DNA from: Pseudomonas multiresinivorans
GTDB taxonomy: Bacteria; Pseudomonadota; Gammaproteobacteria; Pseudomonadales; Pseudomonadaceae
NCBI RefSeq assembly: GCF_012971725.1
Contig: NZ_CP048833.1
Coordinates: 4,588,001-4,652,000 of the forward strand
Length of the DNA stretch: 64,000 bases
Reading direction: 5' to 3'
The notes beneath the pieces were generated by a model. It was not told the DNA's origin, ran no database searches, and saw nothing but the letters and a program-made list of their open reading frames with translations. Positions 31,976 to 41,926 of this stretch are shown here, in pieces. Position numbers and translations under genes: made by a program. Position 1 is the stretch's first letter. Each line of letters opens with the position of its first letter.

Positions 31976-32934
31976 AGCCCTTGCTCCCGACCATACCCCT
32001 GCACCGTCTCCAACAGGGCCTGCTCGACACTGACGGGGGGAGACCAGCCCAGCCGGCTGCGAGTTGCGGAAATATCCACCTGCAAGGAACCCAGCAGACG
32101 CTGGATCTGCTGACCTCGCCCAGTCAGCAGGCCCAGCAGGCGCAACAACCCCGCCGGAACCGACAGAAGTCGGGGTTGCACGCCCATGGCCCTGCTCAGG
32201 CCGCGACACAACTGAGCCGTGGACAGGTCTTCTCCATCACTGACCAGGAACACCTGCCCTGCCGCTGCGGGGTGGCGCGCGCACAGCAGCAACAGGTCGA
32301 CCAGATTATCCCGGGCCACCAGACTGCGGCGATTGTCGATAGAGCCGAAGGGCAGCGGCAGACGGCGCTGCAAGGCGCGCATCAGACTGGCAAAGTTGGC
32401 CTTGACCCCAGGGCCGTAGACCAGTGGCGGGCGCACCACCACGACCTCCAGTCCCGTCTGCCGGGCAACCTCGAACAAGGCTCGCTCGGCCTCGAGCTTG
32501 GATTGACCGTAAGGGTCGTGCGGTTGCGGCTCGGCATCGGCCGTGAACGGCCGACCTGGCGTGGTTTCCTCGCCATTGACCTTGATCGAACTGACAAAGA
32601 CAAAACGCCTCACGCCTGCCGCCGCGGCCTGCTGCGCCAGATGCCGGGTCGCTTCGACGTTCACCGCGCGAAACTCGGCGAGCGGATCGGCAGCCCGCTC
32701 GTCCATGACATGAACCCGGGCAGCGCAATGAATCACCGCATCGACCCCTAGCAGAGCCTGCGTCCAGGATTGCGCCACGCTCAACCCGTCGATGAGCGCC
32801 ACCTCGACACCTTCCGGGAACTGCACGCTGGCGCCACGCTGGGCGACGCGAGCCTGCAAATCATCTTCCTGGCACAAGCGAGCCAGCACGCCTCGGCCGA
32901 CAAAACCGGTCGCACCCGTGAGTAGAACCTTCAA
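31972..32934 (-). CDS. NAD-dependent epimerase/reductase of the O-antigen cluster (WbpV-like)
   Basis: A 320-residue extended SDR with LLTGATGFVGRGVLARL at the start, the catalytic Tyr-x3-Lys in YGQSK and RPPLVYGPGVKANFASL. In short O-antigen loci it typically reduces or epimerises the 4-keto sugar made by WbpM to UDP-QuiNAc or UDP-FucNAc. The coding start appears to be a TTG at 32934 (AGGTG six bases before); no in-frame ATG fits the Rossmann fold. The frame stays open to 33075, which overlaps the end of lapB and is unlikely. wbpV or a similar name is possible. Confidence 0.88.
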   Translation of the reverse strand: MKVLLTGATGFVGRGVLARLCQEDDLQARVAQRGASVQFPEGVEVALIDGLSVAQSWTQALLGVDAVIHCAARVHVMDERAADPLAEFRAVNVEATRHLAQQAAAAGVRRFVFVSSIKVNGEETTPGRPFTADAEPQPHDPYGQSKLEAERALFEVARQTGLEVVVVRPPLVYGPGVKANFASLMRALQRRLPLPFGSIDNRRSLVARDNLVDLLLLCARHPAAAGQVFLVSDGEDLSTAQLCRGLSRAMGVQPRLLSVPAGLLRLLGLLTGRGQQIQRLLGSLQVDISATRSRLGWSPPVSVEQALLETVQGYGREQGL

Positions 32935-32989
32935 TCCAGCACCTGCAGAACCTGACGCCGGCGGCGTCTTCCATGTTTGAGCGAACGCG

Positions 32990-34141
32990 TCAGAGCGGCG
33001 AGATGACCGGTCGCAGCGCATTCCAAGCGTGACAGCTGGGACATTGCCAGTGCAGTTCGCGGCCGGCGAAACCACACTTGCCGCATCGATAGCGCGGCAT
33101 TGTCTTATACAAGCCGATGATTATTGGAGCGATTTTTCCAGCTGCCGAGTTTTTTTCGCCGTCGTTTCCGACTACGTCAAGGTACTCGCCAACGCCTTGC
33201 CAGGAAGGATGGCGTTCCACTCGCTCCAGCAAGCTCTCGCGCCAGCCGGACGCCCCCGCTGGCTGCTCGCTTTGCGCCAGTAGTGCGAGGATTGCCGGCG
33301 GCACTTCCTCGCCAGTGGCCAACTCCCGCAGGCAGGCAAGCAACTCAGGCCGGGCAAGGCCATCATGACGACGCAGCAGCGGCACGATCTCGCCCAGAAA
33401 GGCTTTGGCATGGCTCGCCAACTCGCCGACGGTAGCCACGGCAGCGACCTGATCCTTGCGCCACAACTCGCAGTCCAGCCGCATCAGCAGAGCGCGCACG
33501 CAGCGCTTGTCCACACGGCGAGCCTCACGCAGCAGTTCCTGCATGGCACTGCGATCGCCGGTCCTGCCCTTCTCCTGGGCAAGTTCGCAGTAGTAGTTGG
33601 CCAACGCCGCGCTCAGCTCGGGTCGACTTGCGACCAGACGCGCAGCCAACTCGATGGCCCGCGACCAGTTCTTCTCGCGCTCGCAGATCAGCCGTTGTTC
33701 ATCCAGCGCTTCGAGAGAGATGGGTTCATCGCGCTGCTGCGTCAGCTCGTCCAGCAACTCCTCGGCGCTGCCCAACAGGCCGCCGGCGATGTAATCGCGC
33801 GCCAGCTCCAGGCGCACCTGTGCCACCAGCGAACCATCCTCGCCGGCACGACCCAGCAGTTCCTGGTGAATGTGGATGGCTTTCTCGATATCGCCGCGAC
33901 GGCGGAACAGGTTACCGACGTGCAGGTGGCTTTCGAGAGTCTCCGGGCTGACGACCAAGCCCTGGGACAGGCTTTCCAGTGCATCGTCGGAGTGTCGCTC
34001 CAGCAGGTTGTGCATGCTGTGGACACGGCTGCGCAGGTGGGTTTCGGAGGCATCCCGGGGCCGGGAAAGAGAACGACGCCCCATCCACCAGCCGATGGCC
34101 AGGGCGCAGAAGAAGAACAGCGTGGCGATGACGCTAGGCAT
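32990..34141 (-). CDS. lapB: Lipopolysaccharide assembly protein B (TPR, rubredoxin-like)
   Basis: A 383-residue inner-membrane-anchored protein that links LPS synthesis with control of LpxC turnover. One N-terminal membrane helix (VIATLFFFCALAIGWWMGRR) is followed by TPR repeats from about residue 50 to 300 (LLERHSDDALESLSQGLVVS onward). A C-terminal rubredoxin-like metal site has two CxxC pairs (YRCGKCGF, QCPSCHAWN). All features match LapB/YciM. It overlaps lapA by eight bases, as usual, and lies directly upstream of the O-antigen genes. Confidence 0.95.
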   Translation of the reverse strand: MPSVIATLFFFCALAIGWWMGRRSLSRPRDASETHLRSRVHSMHNLLERHSDDALESLSQGLVVSPETLESHLHVGNLFRRRGDIEKAIHIHQELLGRAGEDGSLVAQVRLELARDYIAGGLLGSAEELLDELTQQRDEPISLEALDEQRLICEREKNWSRAIELAARLVASRPELSAALANYYCELAQEKGRTGDRSAMQELLREARRVDKRCVRALLMRLDCELWRKDQVAAVATVGELASHAKAFLGEIVPLLRRHDGLARPELLACLRELATGEEVPPAILALLAQSEQPAGASGWRESLLERVERHPSWQGVGEYLDVVGNDGEKNSAAGKIAPIIIGLYKTMPRYRCGKCGFAGRELHWQCPSCHAWNALRPVISPL

Positions 34142-34439
34142 GGTCCGTCAGCGACTTTTCACGCAGCGCGTCATTCTCCTTGCGGAAACGAGTGACTTCG
34201 GAGCGCAGGCCGCTCATGCGGGCATGCGCCTTCGCCCGGAAGGGGATGCTCAGCAGCAGGCCGATCACGCCGCCGACGATGAAGGCAAGGGAGATGAAAA
34301 CCACCAGCGGCCATTGCGGCGACTGCCAGCCAAGGAAGGTCAGCTGCGTGGACTGCAGGTTCTCCAGGACGAAAACCACAACGACGGCGGCCAGGACGAC
34401 CAACGCCAGAATCAGCAGGAAACGCTTTGCCCGAAGCAT
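34134..34439 (-). CDS. lapA: Lipopolysaccharide assembly protein A domain protein
   Basis: A 101-residue inner-membrane protein with two hydrophobic helices (RFLLILALVVLAAVVVVFVL and WPLVVFISLAFIVGGVIGLL). The conserved ENLQ-x-TQLTF segment lies between them, and a charged coiled-coil tail follows. It acts with LapB in LPS assembly. The ATG at 34439 is preceded by AAGGAG five bases away; a GTG two codons earlier lies too close to that site. Confidence 0.93.
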   Translation of the reverse strand: MLRAKRFLLILALVVLAAVVVVFVLENLQSTQLTFLGWQSPQWPLVVFISLAFIVGGVIGLLLSIPFRAKAHARMSGLRSEVTRFRKENDALREKSLTDHA

Positions 34440-34472
34440 GGACACTCCTTCTTGAAGACGGATACCCCGGGA

Positions 34473-34757
34473 TCACTCGGGTTCGTTGACGCGGTCGCGC
34501 AGCTCCTTGCCGGGCTTGAAGTGCGGGACGAACTTGCCGTCCAGGCGCACGGACTCGCCGGTTTTCGGATTGCGGCCGGTACGCGGCGCACGGTAATGCA
34601 GCGAGAAGCTACCGAAACCCCGGATTTCGATGCGATCCCCAGTGGCCAGAGCCTGGGACATTTGCTCAAGCATGGTCTTGATCGCCAGCTCCACATCCTT
34701 TGCGGAAAGCTGCCCCTGATGGGTGACGATTCTCTCGATCAACTCCGACTTGGTCAT
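34473..34757 (-). CDS. ihfB: Integration host factor beta subunit
   Basis: A 94-residue DNA-bending protein that works as a heterodimer with IhfA. It begins MTKSELIERIVTHQGQLSAK and has the DNA-contacting arm with RIEIRGFGSFSLHYRAPRTG then RNPKTGE. The beta-specific features (H and R in the arm, C-terminal PHFKPGKELRDRVN) separate it from HU and IhfA. It begins the lapA-lapB-epimerase-wbpL-wbpM run. In Gammaproteobacteria I would expect rpsA just upstream; here azoR is there instead. Confidence 0.97.
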   Translation of the reverse strand: MTKSELIERIVTHQGQLSAKDVELAIKTMLEQMSQALATGDRIEIRGFGSFSLHYRAPRTGRNPKTGESVRLDGKFVPHFKPGKELRDRVNEPE

Positions 34758-34876
34758 GGTTTTCCCTTCTTTTTCAAGCGGCTAGATCAGCTCTAGGTTC
34801 TTTTAGCATGCTGATCATGCTTTGAACAGCCCGAACGGAAAGGATGTGTTTTCTGCCGGTCAAGTAGCCGGCGAAT

Positions 34877-34911
34877 AAAAAATGGCCGACTCCCAGGCAG
34901 GGAATCGACCA
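34877..34911 (-). terminator. azoR terminator
   Basis: On the minus strand, TGGTCGATTCCC / GGGAGTCGGCCA (loop TGCCT, G-U pairs) is followed by TTTTTTATTCG. It insulates azoR from ihfB. Confidence 0.85.
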
Positions 34912-34954
34912 CGGTCGCGTCCAGGAGCGGGAGGACGCGCAAGCAAGAAGCGGA

Positions 34955-35554
34955 TCAGGCGATAGCGGCGAGCTGCGCCTTGGCCTTGGCCAGACCTTTC
35001 TCGGCGAATTCACCGCCCATGTTCAGGCCTTCGGCGTGGATGAAGGTCACATCATGGATACCGACGAAGCCCAGGGCCTGGCGCAGGTAGGGTTCCTGGT
35101 GATCCAGCGCACCGCCGGCGTACACGCCGCCACGGCTGGTCAGGACGAAGGCGCGCTTGCCAGTGAGCAGACCCTGCGGGCCGGTCTCGGTGTATTTGAA
35201 GGTGACGCCGGCGCGCAGCACATGGTCGAGCCAGGACTTCAGCGTGCTGGGGATGGCGAAGTTGTACATCGGCGCGGCCAGCACCAGCACATCGGCGGCT
35301 TGCAGTTCGGCCGTCAGCTGGTTGGAGCGATCCAGCGCGACGCGCTCGATCTCGCTGTGCTCCTGGGCCGGCTTCATCCAGCCACCCAGCAGGTTGGCAT
35401 CCAGGTGCGGCACCTGCTCGATGGCCAGGTCGCGAACCCGGATCTCGTCCGACGGGTGCGCCGCCTGCCACTGCGCGATGAAATCGCGGGTCAGCTGGCG
35501 GGAAACGGAACCTTCCTGACGGGCACTGCTTTCGATGACGAGAACGCGGGACAT
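34955..35554 (-). CDS. azoR: FMN-dependent NADH:quinone/azo oxidoreductase
   Basis: A 199-residue flavodoxin-like quinone reductase that also reduces azo dyes. It begins MSRVLVIESSARQEGSVSRQ (FMN phosphate loop). It has the flavin segment PMYNFAIPSTLKSWLDHVLR followed by AGVTFKYTETGPQGLL, the AzoR signature. The start at 35554 has GGAGG eight bases upstream. Pseudomonads carry several AzoR paralogues, so this is one of a set. The 130-base region upstream is AT-rich and contains ATCGAATAAATTGAT (about 35646-35660), an imperfect palindrome that may be a regulator site. Confidence 0.94.
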   Translation of the reverse strand: MSRVLVIESSARQEGSVSRQLTRDFIAQWQAAHPSDEIRVRDLAIEQVPHLDANLLGGWMKPAQEHSEIERVALDRSNQLTAELQAADVLVLAAPMYNFAIPSTLKSWLDHVLRAGVTFKYTETGPQGLLTGKRAFVLTSRGGVYAGGALDHQEPYLRQALGFVGIHDVTFIHAEGLNMGGEFAEKGLAKAKAQLAAIA

Positions 35555-35701
35555 GGACTGGACCTCCATCGGTCATTGAATGTGTCGATGGAGGTCATCC
35601 TAAAGATCAACAAATCGATAAAAAAGCGCAAATAATCGCTTCTAATTATCGAATAAATTGATTTCTCGCAAAACTGCTTCTAGTCTTGTCCGGCAGACTA
35701 C

Positions 35702-36016
35702 TCAACCCGGCACGCAGGTGAGCTTGATGCGCAGCTTGATCACCGCACGACTGAAGCTGGAAGTCAGGTTGGCTTCCTTGCCCGGCGCGATGGAAGCCTT
35801 GCGAACATGCGGAGTTTCCGGACCATTGACAAAGACTGCGGTGCAGGTCGCCTGTTCCTGACCATTGTTGCGCAGGATGATGGCACCCATCTGGTCGCCT
35901 ATGTCCTGCGTGTCATAGTCCACCTGGGTGCCCTTGAGGGATTTCTCCACTTCGATGGGATAGGCCAGGGCAGTCAGCGGCAACAGTGCCAGAACGGCAC
36001 AACAGAATTTTTTCAT
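35702..36016 (-). CDS. Small secreted protein of unknown function
   Basis: A 104-residue protein with a signal peptide (MKKFCCAVLALLPLTALAYP, cleavage after ALA) and a mature domain of about 85 residues. The mature part has two cysteines (ATCTAVF, LTCVPG), probably disulphide-bonded, and looks like a small beta-sandwich. Similar small exported proteins occur in many Pseudomonas, sometimes mislabelled as a kinase; no enzymatic motif is present. It diverges from a LysR regulator whose start is 55 bases away. Confidence 0.85.
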   Translation of the reverse strand: MKKFCCAVLALLPLTALAYPIEVEKSLKGTQVDYDTQDIGDQMGAIILRNNGQEQATCTAVFVNGPETPHVRKASIAPGKEANLTSSFSRAVIKLRIKLTCVPG

Positions 36017-36071
36017 GGCGGTCTCTTGTTGGTCTTCTGCGGACCGCCAGATTAGACAAGAGGAAGCGAGG

Positions 36072-36998
36072 ATGAAAGCGCCCCGCGTTACCCTGGATCA
36101 GTGGAGAACCCTGCAGGCCGTGGTCGATCACGGCGGCTTCGCCCAAGCGGCGGAAGCCCTGCATCGTTCACAGTCGTCGATCAGCTATACCGTGGCGCGC
36201 ATGCAGGAGCAGCTCGGCGTACCGTTGTTGCGCATCGACGGGCGCAAGGCGGTGCTCACCGAGGCCGGTGAAGTGCTGCTGCGTCGCTCGCGGCAGCTGG
36301 TGAAATCCGCCGGCCAGCTGGAGGAACTTGCCCATCACATGGAGCAGGGCTGGGAGCCGGAAGTACGCCTGGTGGTCGACGCCGCCTATCCCACCGTGCG
36401 CCTGGTGCGCGCCCTCTCCGCCTTCATGCCGCAGAGCCGTGGCTGCCGCGTGCTGTTGCGCGAGGAAGTGTTGTCCGGCGTGGAAGAAGCGCTGGTGCAG
36501 GGCCATGCCGACCTGGCTATCAGCGGCCTGAACATCCCCGGCCACCTGGGCGCCGACCTCTCCATCGTCGACTTCGTCGCCGTCGCCCATCCCGACCACC
36601 CGCTGCACCGCCTGCAACGCGAAGTCACCCACCAGGACCTGGAAACCCAGATGCAGGTGGTGATCCGCGATTCCGGTCGCCTGCAGCCGCGAGACGTCGG
36701 CTGGCTCGGCGCCGAGCAGCGCTGGACGGTGGGCAGCCTGGCCACCGCCGCCACCTTCGTCAGCAACGGCCTGGGCTTCGCCTGGCTGCCGCGGCACATG
36801 ATCGAGCGCGAGCTGCGCGACGGCCAGGTCAAGCCACTGCCGATGAAACAGGGCGGCGTGCGCGAGAGCCGCTTCTATCTTTACCCGAACAAGGAAAAGC
36901 CCCTGGGCCCCGCCACGCAGATCCTCGTGGAACTGCTGACCACCTTCGCCAACGTGCCACTCGACGCCCATTTCGCCGCCCCGGAAAGCCCGGTCTGA
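36072..36998 (+). CDS. LysR-family transcriptional regulator
   Basis: A 308-residue LTTR with the helix-turn-helix TLQAVVDHGGFAQAAEALHR, SQSSISYTVARMQEQLGVPL and an effector domain from about residue 90 (VRLVVDAAYPTVRLVRALSA). The start at 36072 follows GAGGAAGCGAGG. It lies divergent from the small secreted protein gene and 30 bases before a co-directional hydrolase gene. The target is unknown; azoR or the hydrolase are candidates by position. Confidence 0.92.
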   Translation: MKAPRVTLDQWRTLQAVVDHGGFAQAAEALHRSQSSISYTVARMQEQLGVPLLRIDGRKAVLTEAGEVLLRRSRQLVKSAGQLEELAHHMEQGWEPEVRLVVDAAYPTVRLVRALSAFMPQSRGCRVLLREEVLSGVEEALVQGHADLAISGLNIPGHLGADLSIVDFVAVAHPDHPLHRLQREVTHQDLETQMQVVIRDSGRLQPRDVGWLGAEQRWTVGSLATAATFVSNGLGFAWLPRHMIERELRDGQVKPLPMKQGGVRESRFYLYPNKEKPLGPATQILVELLTTFANVPLDAHFAAPESPV

Positions 36999-37028
36999 GC
37001 CACAGTCCGCCCGAACAAGGAGCCCGTC

Positions 37029-37820
37029 ATGCCGTTCTTCGATCACGCCGGTCACCGCCTGCACTATGAGGAAAGCGGATTCGGCACGCCAGTTCTGCTG
37101 GTGCACGGGCTCGGCTCCAGCACCCGCGACTGGGAATACCAGGTGCCGGAACTGGAGAAACGCCACCGGGTGATCGCCCTCGACGTGCGCGGCCACGGCC
37201 AGTCCGACAAGCCGCGCCAGCGCTACAGCATCGGCGCCTTCGCCGAGGACGTGATCGCTCTGCTCGACCACTTGAGCCTTGGCCGCGTGCACCTGGTGGG
37301 CATCAGCATGGGCGGCATGATCGGCTTCGAACTGGCCACCCGCTGGCCGGAGCGACTGAACAGCCTGACCATCGTCAACAGCGCGCCGGAAGTGAAGCCA
37401 CGCAGCCCACGCGAGTACCTGGAAGTGGCGCGCCGGCTGTTCCTCGCCCATGTGCTGGGCCTGGATACCGTGGGCAAGGCGCTGGGCAAGATGCTCTTTC
37501 CCAAGCCCGAACAGAGCGACCTGCGCCGCAAGATCCAGCAGCGCTGGCCGCAGAACGACAAGCGCGCCTACCTGTCCAGCCTGCACGCCATCATCGGCTG
37601 GGGTGTGCAGGAACGCCTGGCGCGCATAACCTGTCCAACCCTGGTGATCAGTGCCGACCGCGACTACACCCCGGTTTCGCTCAAGCAGGCCTATGTCGGG
37701 CAGATGCCCAACGCCCGCCTGGTGGTGATCGAGGATTCGCGCCACGCGACGCCGCTGGACCAGCCCGAACGCTTCAATACCACCCTGCTCGACTTCCTCG
37801 ATCAGGTCGACCATCCCTAG
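37029..37820 (+). CDS. Alpha/beta-fold hydrolase
   Basis: A 263-residue serine hydrolase with LLVHGLGSSTRDW (oxyanion), DVRGHGQSDKP, the nucleophile elbow GISMGGMIG near residue 94, the acid in SADRDYTPV and the histidine in EDSRHATPLDQP near residue 240. An intact triad is present. It resembles 3-oxoadipate enol-lactonase-like and esterase-like members but has no feature that fixes a substrate. It lies 22 bases before ppiA on the same strand. Confidence 0.9.
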   Translation: MPFFDHAGHRLHYEESGFGTPVLLVHGLGSSTRDWEYQVPELEKRHRVIALDVRGHGQSDKPRQRYSIGAFAEDVIALLDHLSLGRVHLVGISMGGMIGFELATRWPERLNSLTIVNSAPEVKPRSPREYLEVARRLFLAHVLGLDTVGKALGKMLFPKPEQSDLRRKIQQRWPQNDKRAYLSSLHAIIGWGVQERLARITCPTLVISADRDYTPVSLKQAYVGQMPNARLVVIEDSRHATPLDQPERFNTTLLDFLDQVDHP

Positions 37821-37842
37821 AACCTCAGGAAACTTCCACCAA

Positions 37843-38409
37843 ATGACCCTGTTCAAACGCTTCCTGCTCGCTGCCTGCTCCCTGGTCCTGGCCGGCTCGG
37901 TATTCGCCGCCGACAGCAAGAACCCGCATGTGCTGCTGTCCACCACCTCGGGTGAAATCGAAATCGAGCTGTACGCCGACAAAGCGCCGATTTCCGTGAA
38001 GAACTACCTGTCCTACGTCGACAGCGGCTTCTACAACGGAACCGTCTTCCACCGCGTCATCCCCAACTTCATGATTCAGGGCGGCGGCTTCACCGAAGCC
38101 ATGAAGGAGAAGGACACCCAGGCGCCGATCAAGAACGAGGCCGACAACGGCCTGCTCAACGAGCGCGGCACCCTGGCCATGGCACGCACCAGCGACGTGA
38201 ACTCCGCCACCAGCCAGTTCTTCATCAACCTGACCGGTAACGACTTCCTCAACCACGGCGCCCGCGACTTCGGCTACGCCGTGTTCGGCAAGGTCGTTCG
38301 CGGCATGGGCGTGGTCGACCAGATCGCCGGGGTGAAGACCGGCAACCGCGGCATGTTCCAGGACGTACCGACCACCCCGGTGGTCATCCTCTCCGCCAAG
38401 CGTCTGTGA
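37843..38409 (+). CDS. ppiA: Periplasmic peptidyl-prolyl cis-trans isomerase (cyclophilin)
   Basis: A 188-residue cyclophilin that speeds proline isomerisation during folding in the periplasm. It has a signal peptide (MTLFKRFLLAACSLVLAGSV, cleavage near FA/AD at 22-23). The catalytic cyclophilin segments FHRVIPNFMIQGGG and GTLAMARTSDVNSATSQFF+IN follow. The signal peptide distinguishes it from cytoplasmic PpiB. A GC-rich hairpin (38444-38466) separates it from the ABC exporter gene. Confidence 0.95.
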   Translation: MTLFKRFLLAACSLVLAGSVFAADSKNPHVLLSTTSGEIEIELYADKAPISVKNYLSYVDSGFYNGTVFHRVIPNFMIQGGGFTEAMKEKDTQAPIKNEADNGLLNERGTLAMARTSDVNSATSQFFINLTGNDFLNHGARDFGYAVFGKVVRGMGVVDQIAGVKTGNRGMFQDVPTTPVVILSAKRL

Positions 38410-38443
38410 TTCTGCGCAATCACGGCTGACGGAGGCCATTCAA

Positions 38444-38466
38444 GGCGGGGCCAGGACGGCCCCGCC
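38444..38466. other. Perfect GC hairpin between ppiA and ABC exporter
   Basis: GGCGGGGCC-AGGAC-GGCCCCGCC has a 9-bp perfect stem. No T-run follows on either strand, so it may act as a processing or 3'-stabilising stem rather than a true terminator. Confidence 0.5.
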
Positions 38467-38484
38467 GACAACCCGAGACCTATC

Positions 38485-40317
<1,833 letters not shown>

Positions 40318-40351
40318 AGCCGCCCCCGGCAGGACAAGGGAAACGCCCAGT

Positions 40352-40408
40352 TCTTGCTCGCGAACAGCCCCGCGCAGGGGTTTGTTCGCGAGCAAGCTCG
40401 CTCCTACA
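40352..40408. repeat. REP doublet, family 1, degenerate left arm
   Basis: The left arm is shortened (CTTGCTCGCGAAC) while the right arm GTTCGCGAGCAAGCTCGCTC+CTAC is intact. The spacer CCCCGCGCAGGGG is itself a hairpin. A further single REP follows 32 bases later. Confidence 0.88.
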
Positions 40409-40439
40409 GGGAGCAGTCCCGCGCCAGGCTCGCTTTTTT

Positions 40440-40463
40440 GTAGGAGCGAGCTTGCTCGCGAAC
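40440..40463. repeat. Single REP, family 1
   Basis: GTAGGAGCGAGCTTGCTCGC+GAAC is a perfect copy of the family 1 arm, standing alone between the ABC exporter and eda genes. Confidence 0.88.
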
Positions 40464-40499
40464 CCGCACGGCACTGTGCTCACCCGAAGGAACGCCCAT

Positions 40500-40524
40500 A
40501 AAAAAGCCCGGCAAAAGGCCGGGC
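40500..40524 (-). terminator. Terminator of the zwf-pgl-eda operon
   Basis: On the minus strand, GCCCGGCC-TTT-TGCCGGGC is followed by TTTTTTATGG, 20 bases past the eda stop. Confidence 0.9.
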
Positions 40525-40544
40525 ACGTCCAAATCCAGGACAGC

Positions 40545-41192
40545 TCAGTGTGTGTCCAGTAACGCCAGCGCCTCGCGGCTCAGGCGTTCGACCGTGGCCC
40601 AGTCACCGCCGTCGATGGCGGCCTTGGGCAGCATCCAGCTGCCGCCCACGCACATCACATTGGCAAGGCGGTAATAGTCATTCAGGTTGTCCGGGCCGAC
40701 GCCGCCGGTAGGGCAGAAACGGATGTCCGGGAACGGTCCGCCGAAAGCCTTGAGCGCTTCCACGCCGCCGGCGACCTTCGCCGGGAACAGCTTGAAACGA
40801 CGCAGGCCATGACGGTACGCCGCCATGATTTCCGAAGCGGTGGCCACGCCGGGCAGCAGCGGCACCGGGCGAGTCACCGCGTACTGCAGCAGTTCGTCGG
40901 TACAGCCGGGGGTGACGATGAACTTCGCCCCCGCCTCTTCCGCCTGGGCGAACGTTTCCGGGTCGAGCACGGTGCCGGCGCCGACGATCAGCTCAGGGCG
41001 CTGCTCGCTCAACTGGCGGATCGCGGTCAGGCCCAGCGACGTCCGCAAGGTCACTTCCAGAACGGTGATGCCGCCGGCTGCCAGAGCATCCGCCATGGGC
41101 AGGATGTCCGCCTCGCGGTCGATGGTGATCACCGGCAGGATGCGCGCACGCTGCGCCAGGGCATCGATCTGCTGGATGTGTTGTTCAGGCAT
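40545..41192 (-). CDS. eda: 2-keto-3-deoxy-6-phosphogluconate aldolase
   Basis: Splits KDPG into pyruvate and glyceraldehyde-3-phosphate, the last step of the Entner-Doudoroff path. The 215-residue class I aldolase has ILPVITIDREADILPMADAL, LEVTLRTS (Glu/Arg), GAGTVLDPETF, TPGCTDELL, the Schiff-base lysine in RFKLFPAK and CPTGGVGP. The start at 41192 follows a GGAG site; the frame extends nine codons into the end of pgl. It is the last gene of zwf-pgl-eda and so shares HexR control. A paralogue lies at 16172-16822. Confidence 0.96.
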   Translation of the reverse strand: MPEQHIQQIDALAQRARILPVITIDREADILPMADALAAGGITVLEVTLRTSLGLTAIRQLSEQRPELIVGAGTVLDPETFAQAEEAGAKFIVTPGCTDELLQYAVTRPVPLLPGVATASEIMAAYRHGLRRFKLFPAKVAGGVEALKAFGGPFPDIRFCPTGGVGPDNLNDYYRLANVMCVGGSWMLPKAAIDGGDWATVERLSREALALLDTH

Positions 41193-41209
41193 AGCGGTAA
41201 CTCCGTGCT

Positions 41210-41926
41210 TCAGGGGCACCAGTGGATCGAAAGAGGTGAACGCAGGAACGCATTGACCGGCATGCGCTGGTCGTCGTTATCGCTGAGCGCCTGGCTCAGC
41301 GTGGCCAGCTTGGACTCGCCCTGGATGGCCAGGATCTGCACCCGCGCACCCTGCAACACGGCTCGGGTGAGGGTCAGGCGCTGGTGCGGCACGGTCGGCG
41401 CCCACATCGGCAGGCAACGGCGTGTGCCGGCCGGATCGAGCGCCTCGACCAGGTTGATGCTGCCGGGGAACAGCGAAGCCGTGTGGCCGTCGTCGCCCAT
41501 GCCCAGCACCAGCACATCGATGGGCAGCGTCAGCTGGTGGAGGAAGCGATCGGTCTTGTCGGCCGCCTCCTCGAGGCTGCTCGCCGGCTGATACAGGCCG
41601 ATGAACTGCGCCTTGCCCGCCATCCCCTTGAGCAGATGACGACGCAGCAGGCCTGCGTTGCTGTCCGGGTGCGACTCGGGTACCCAGCGCTCGTCGGCAA
41701 GGCTGACGGCCACTTTCGACCAGTCCAGTACCGCTCCGCTCAGGGCCTCGAGAAAAGCCACCGGACTGCGCCCGCCGGACACCACCAGCAATGCGCTGCC
41801 ACGTTCGACCAGCGCCTCGCGCAGCGCGTCGGCTACCGCTTCGGCGAGGCCGCGGGCCTGCTCGGCGGCGTTGTTCCAGGTCTTCCAGGCCATGCCTTCT
41901 TTCAGTGTCGGTTCAAAGATCGCCAT
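41210..41926 (-). CDS. pgl: 6-phosphogluconolactonase
   Basis: Hydrolyses 6-phosphogluconolactone to 6-phosphogluconate. The 238-residue protein has the SugarP isomerase-like fold: LLVVSGGRSPVAFLEALSG near residue 45, VSLADERWVPESHPDSNAGL and LGMGDDGHTASLFPG near residue 140. It overlaps the end of zwf by 14 bases and runs into eda with 17 bases between, so zwf-pgl-eda is a tight operon. Confidence 0.96.
   Translation of the reverse strand: MAIFEPTLKEGMAWKTWNNAAEQARGLAEAVADALREALVERGSALLVVSGGRSPVAFLEALSGAVLDWSKVAVSLADERWVPESHPDSNAGLLRRHLLKGMAGKAQFIGLYQPASSLEEAADKTDRFLHQLTLPIDVLVLGMGDDGHTASLFPGSINLVEALDPAGTRRCLPMWAPTVPHQRLTLTRAVLQGARVQILAIQGESKLATLSQALSDNDDQRMPVNAFLRSPLSIHWCP

Noticed and set aside
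34774..35013. A 79-codon minus-strand frame between ihfB and azoR
   Set aside because: It runs through the azoR terminator and has no ribosome site or recognisable product.
40352..40463. Clustered palindromes that might be read as a CRISPR array
   Set aside because: The arms are inverted REP units with irregular spacing and no direct-repeat/spacer periodicity, and no cas genes are present.
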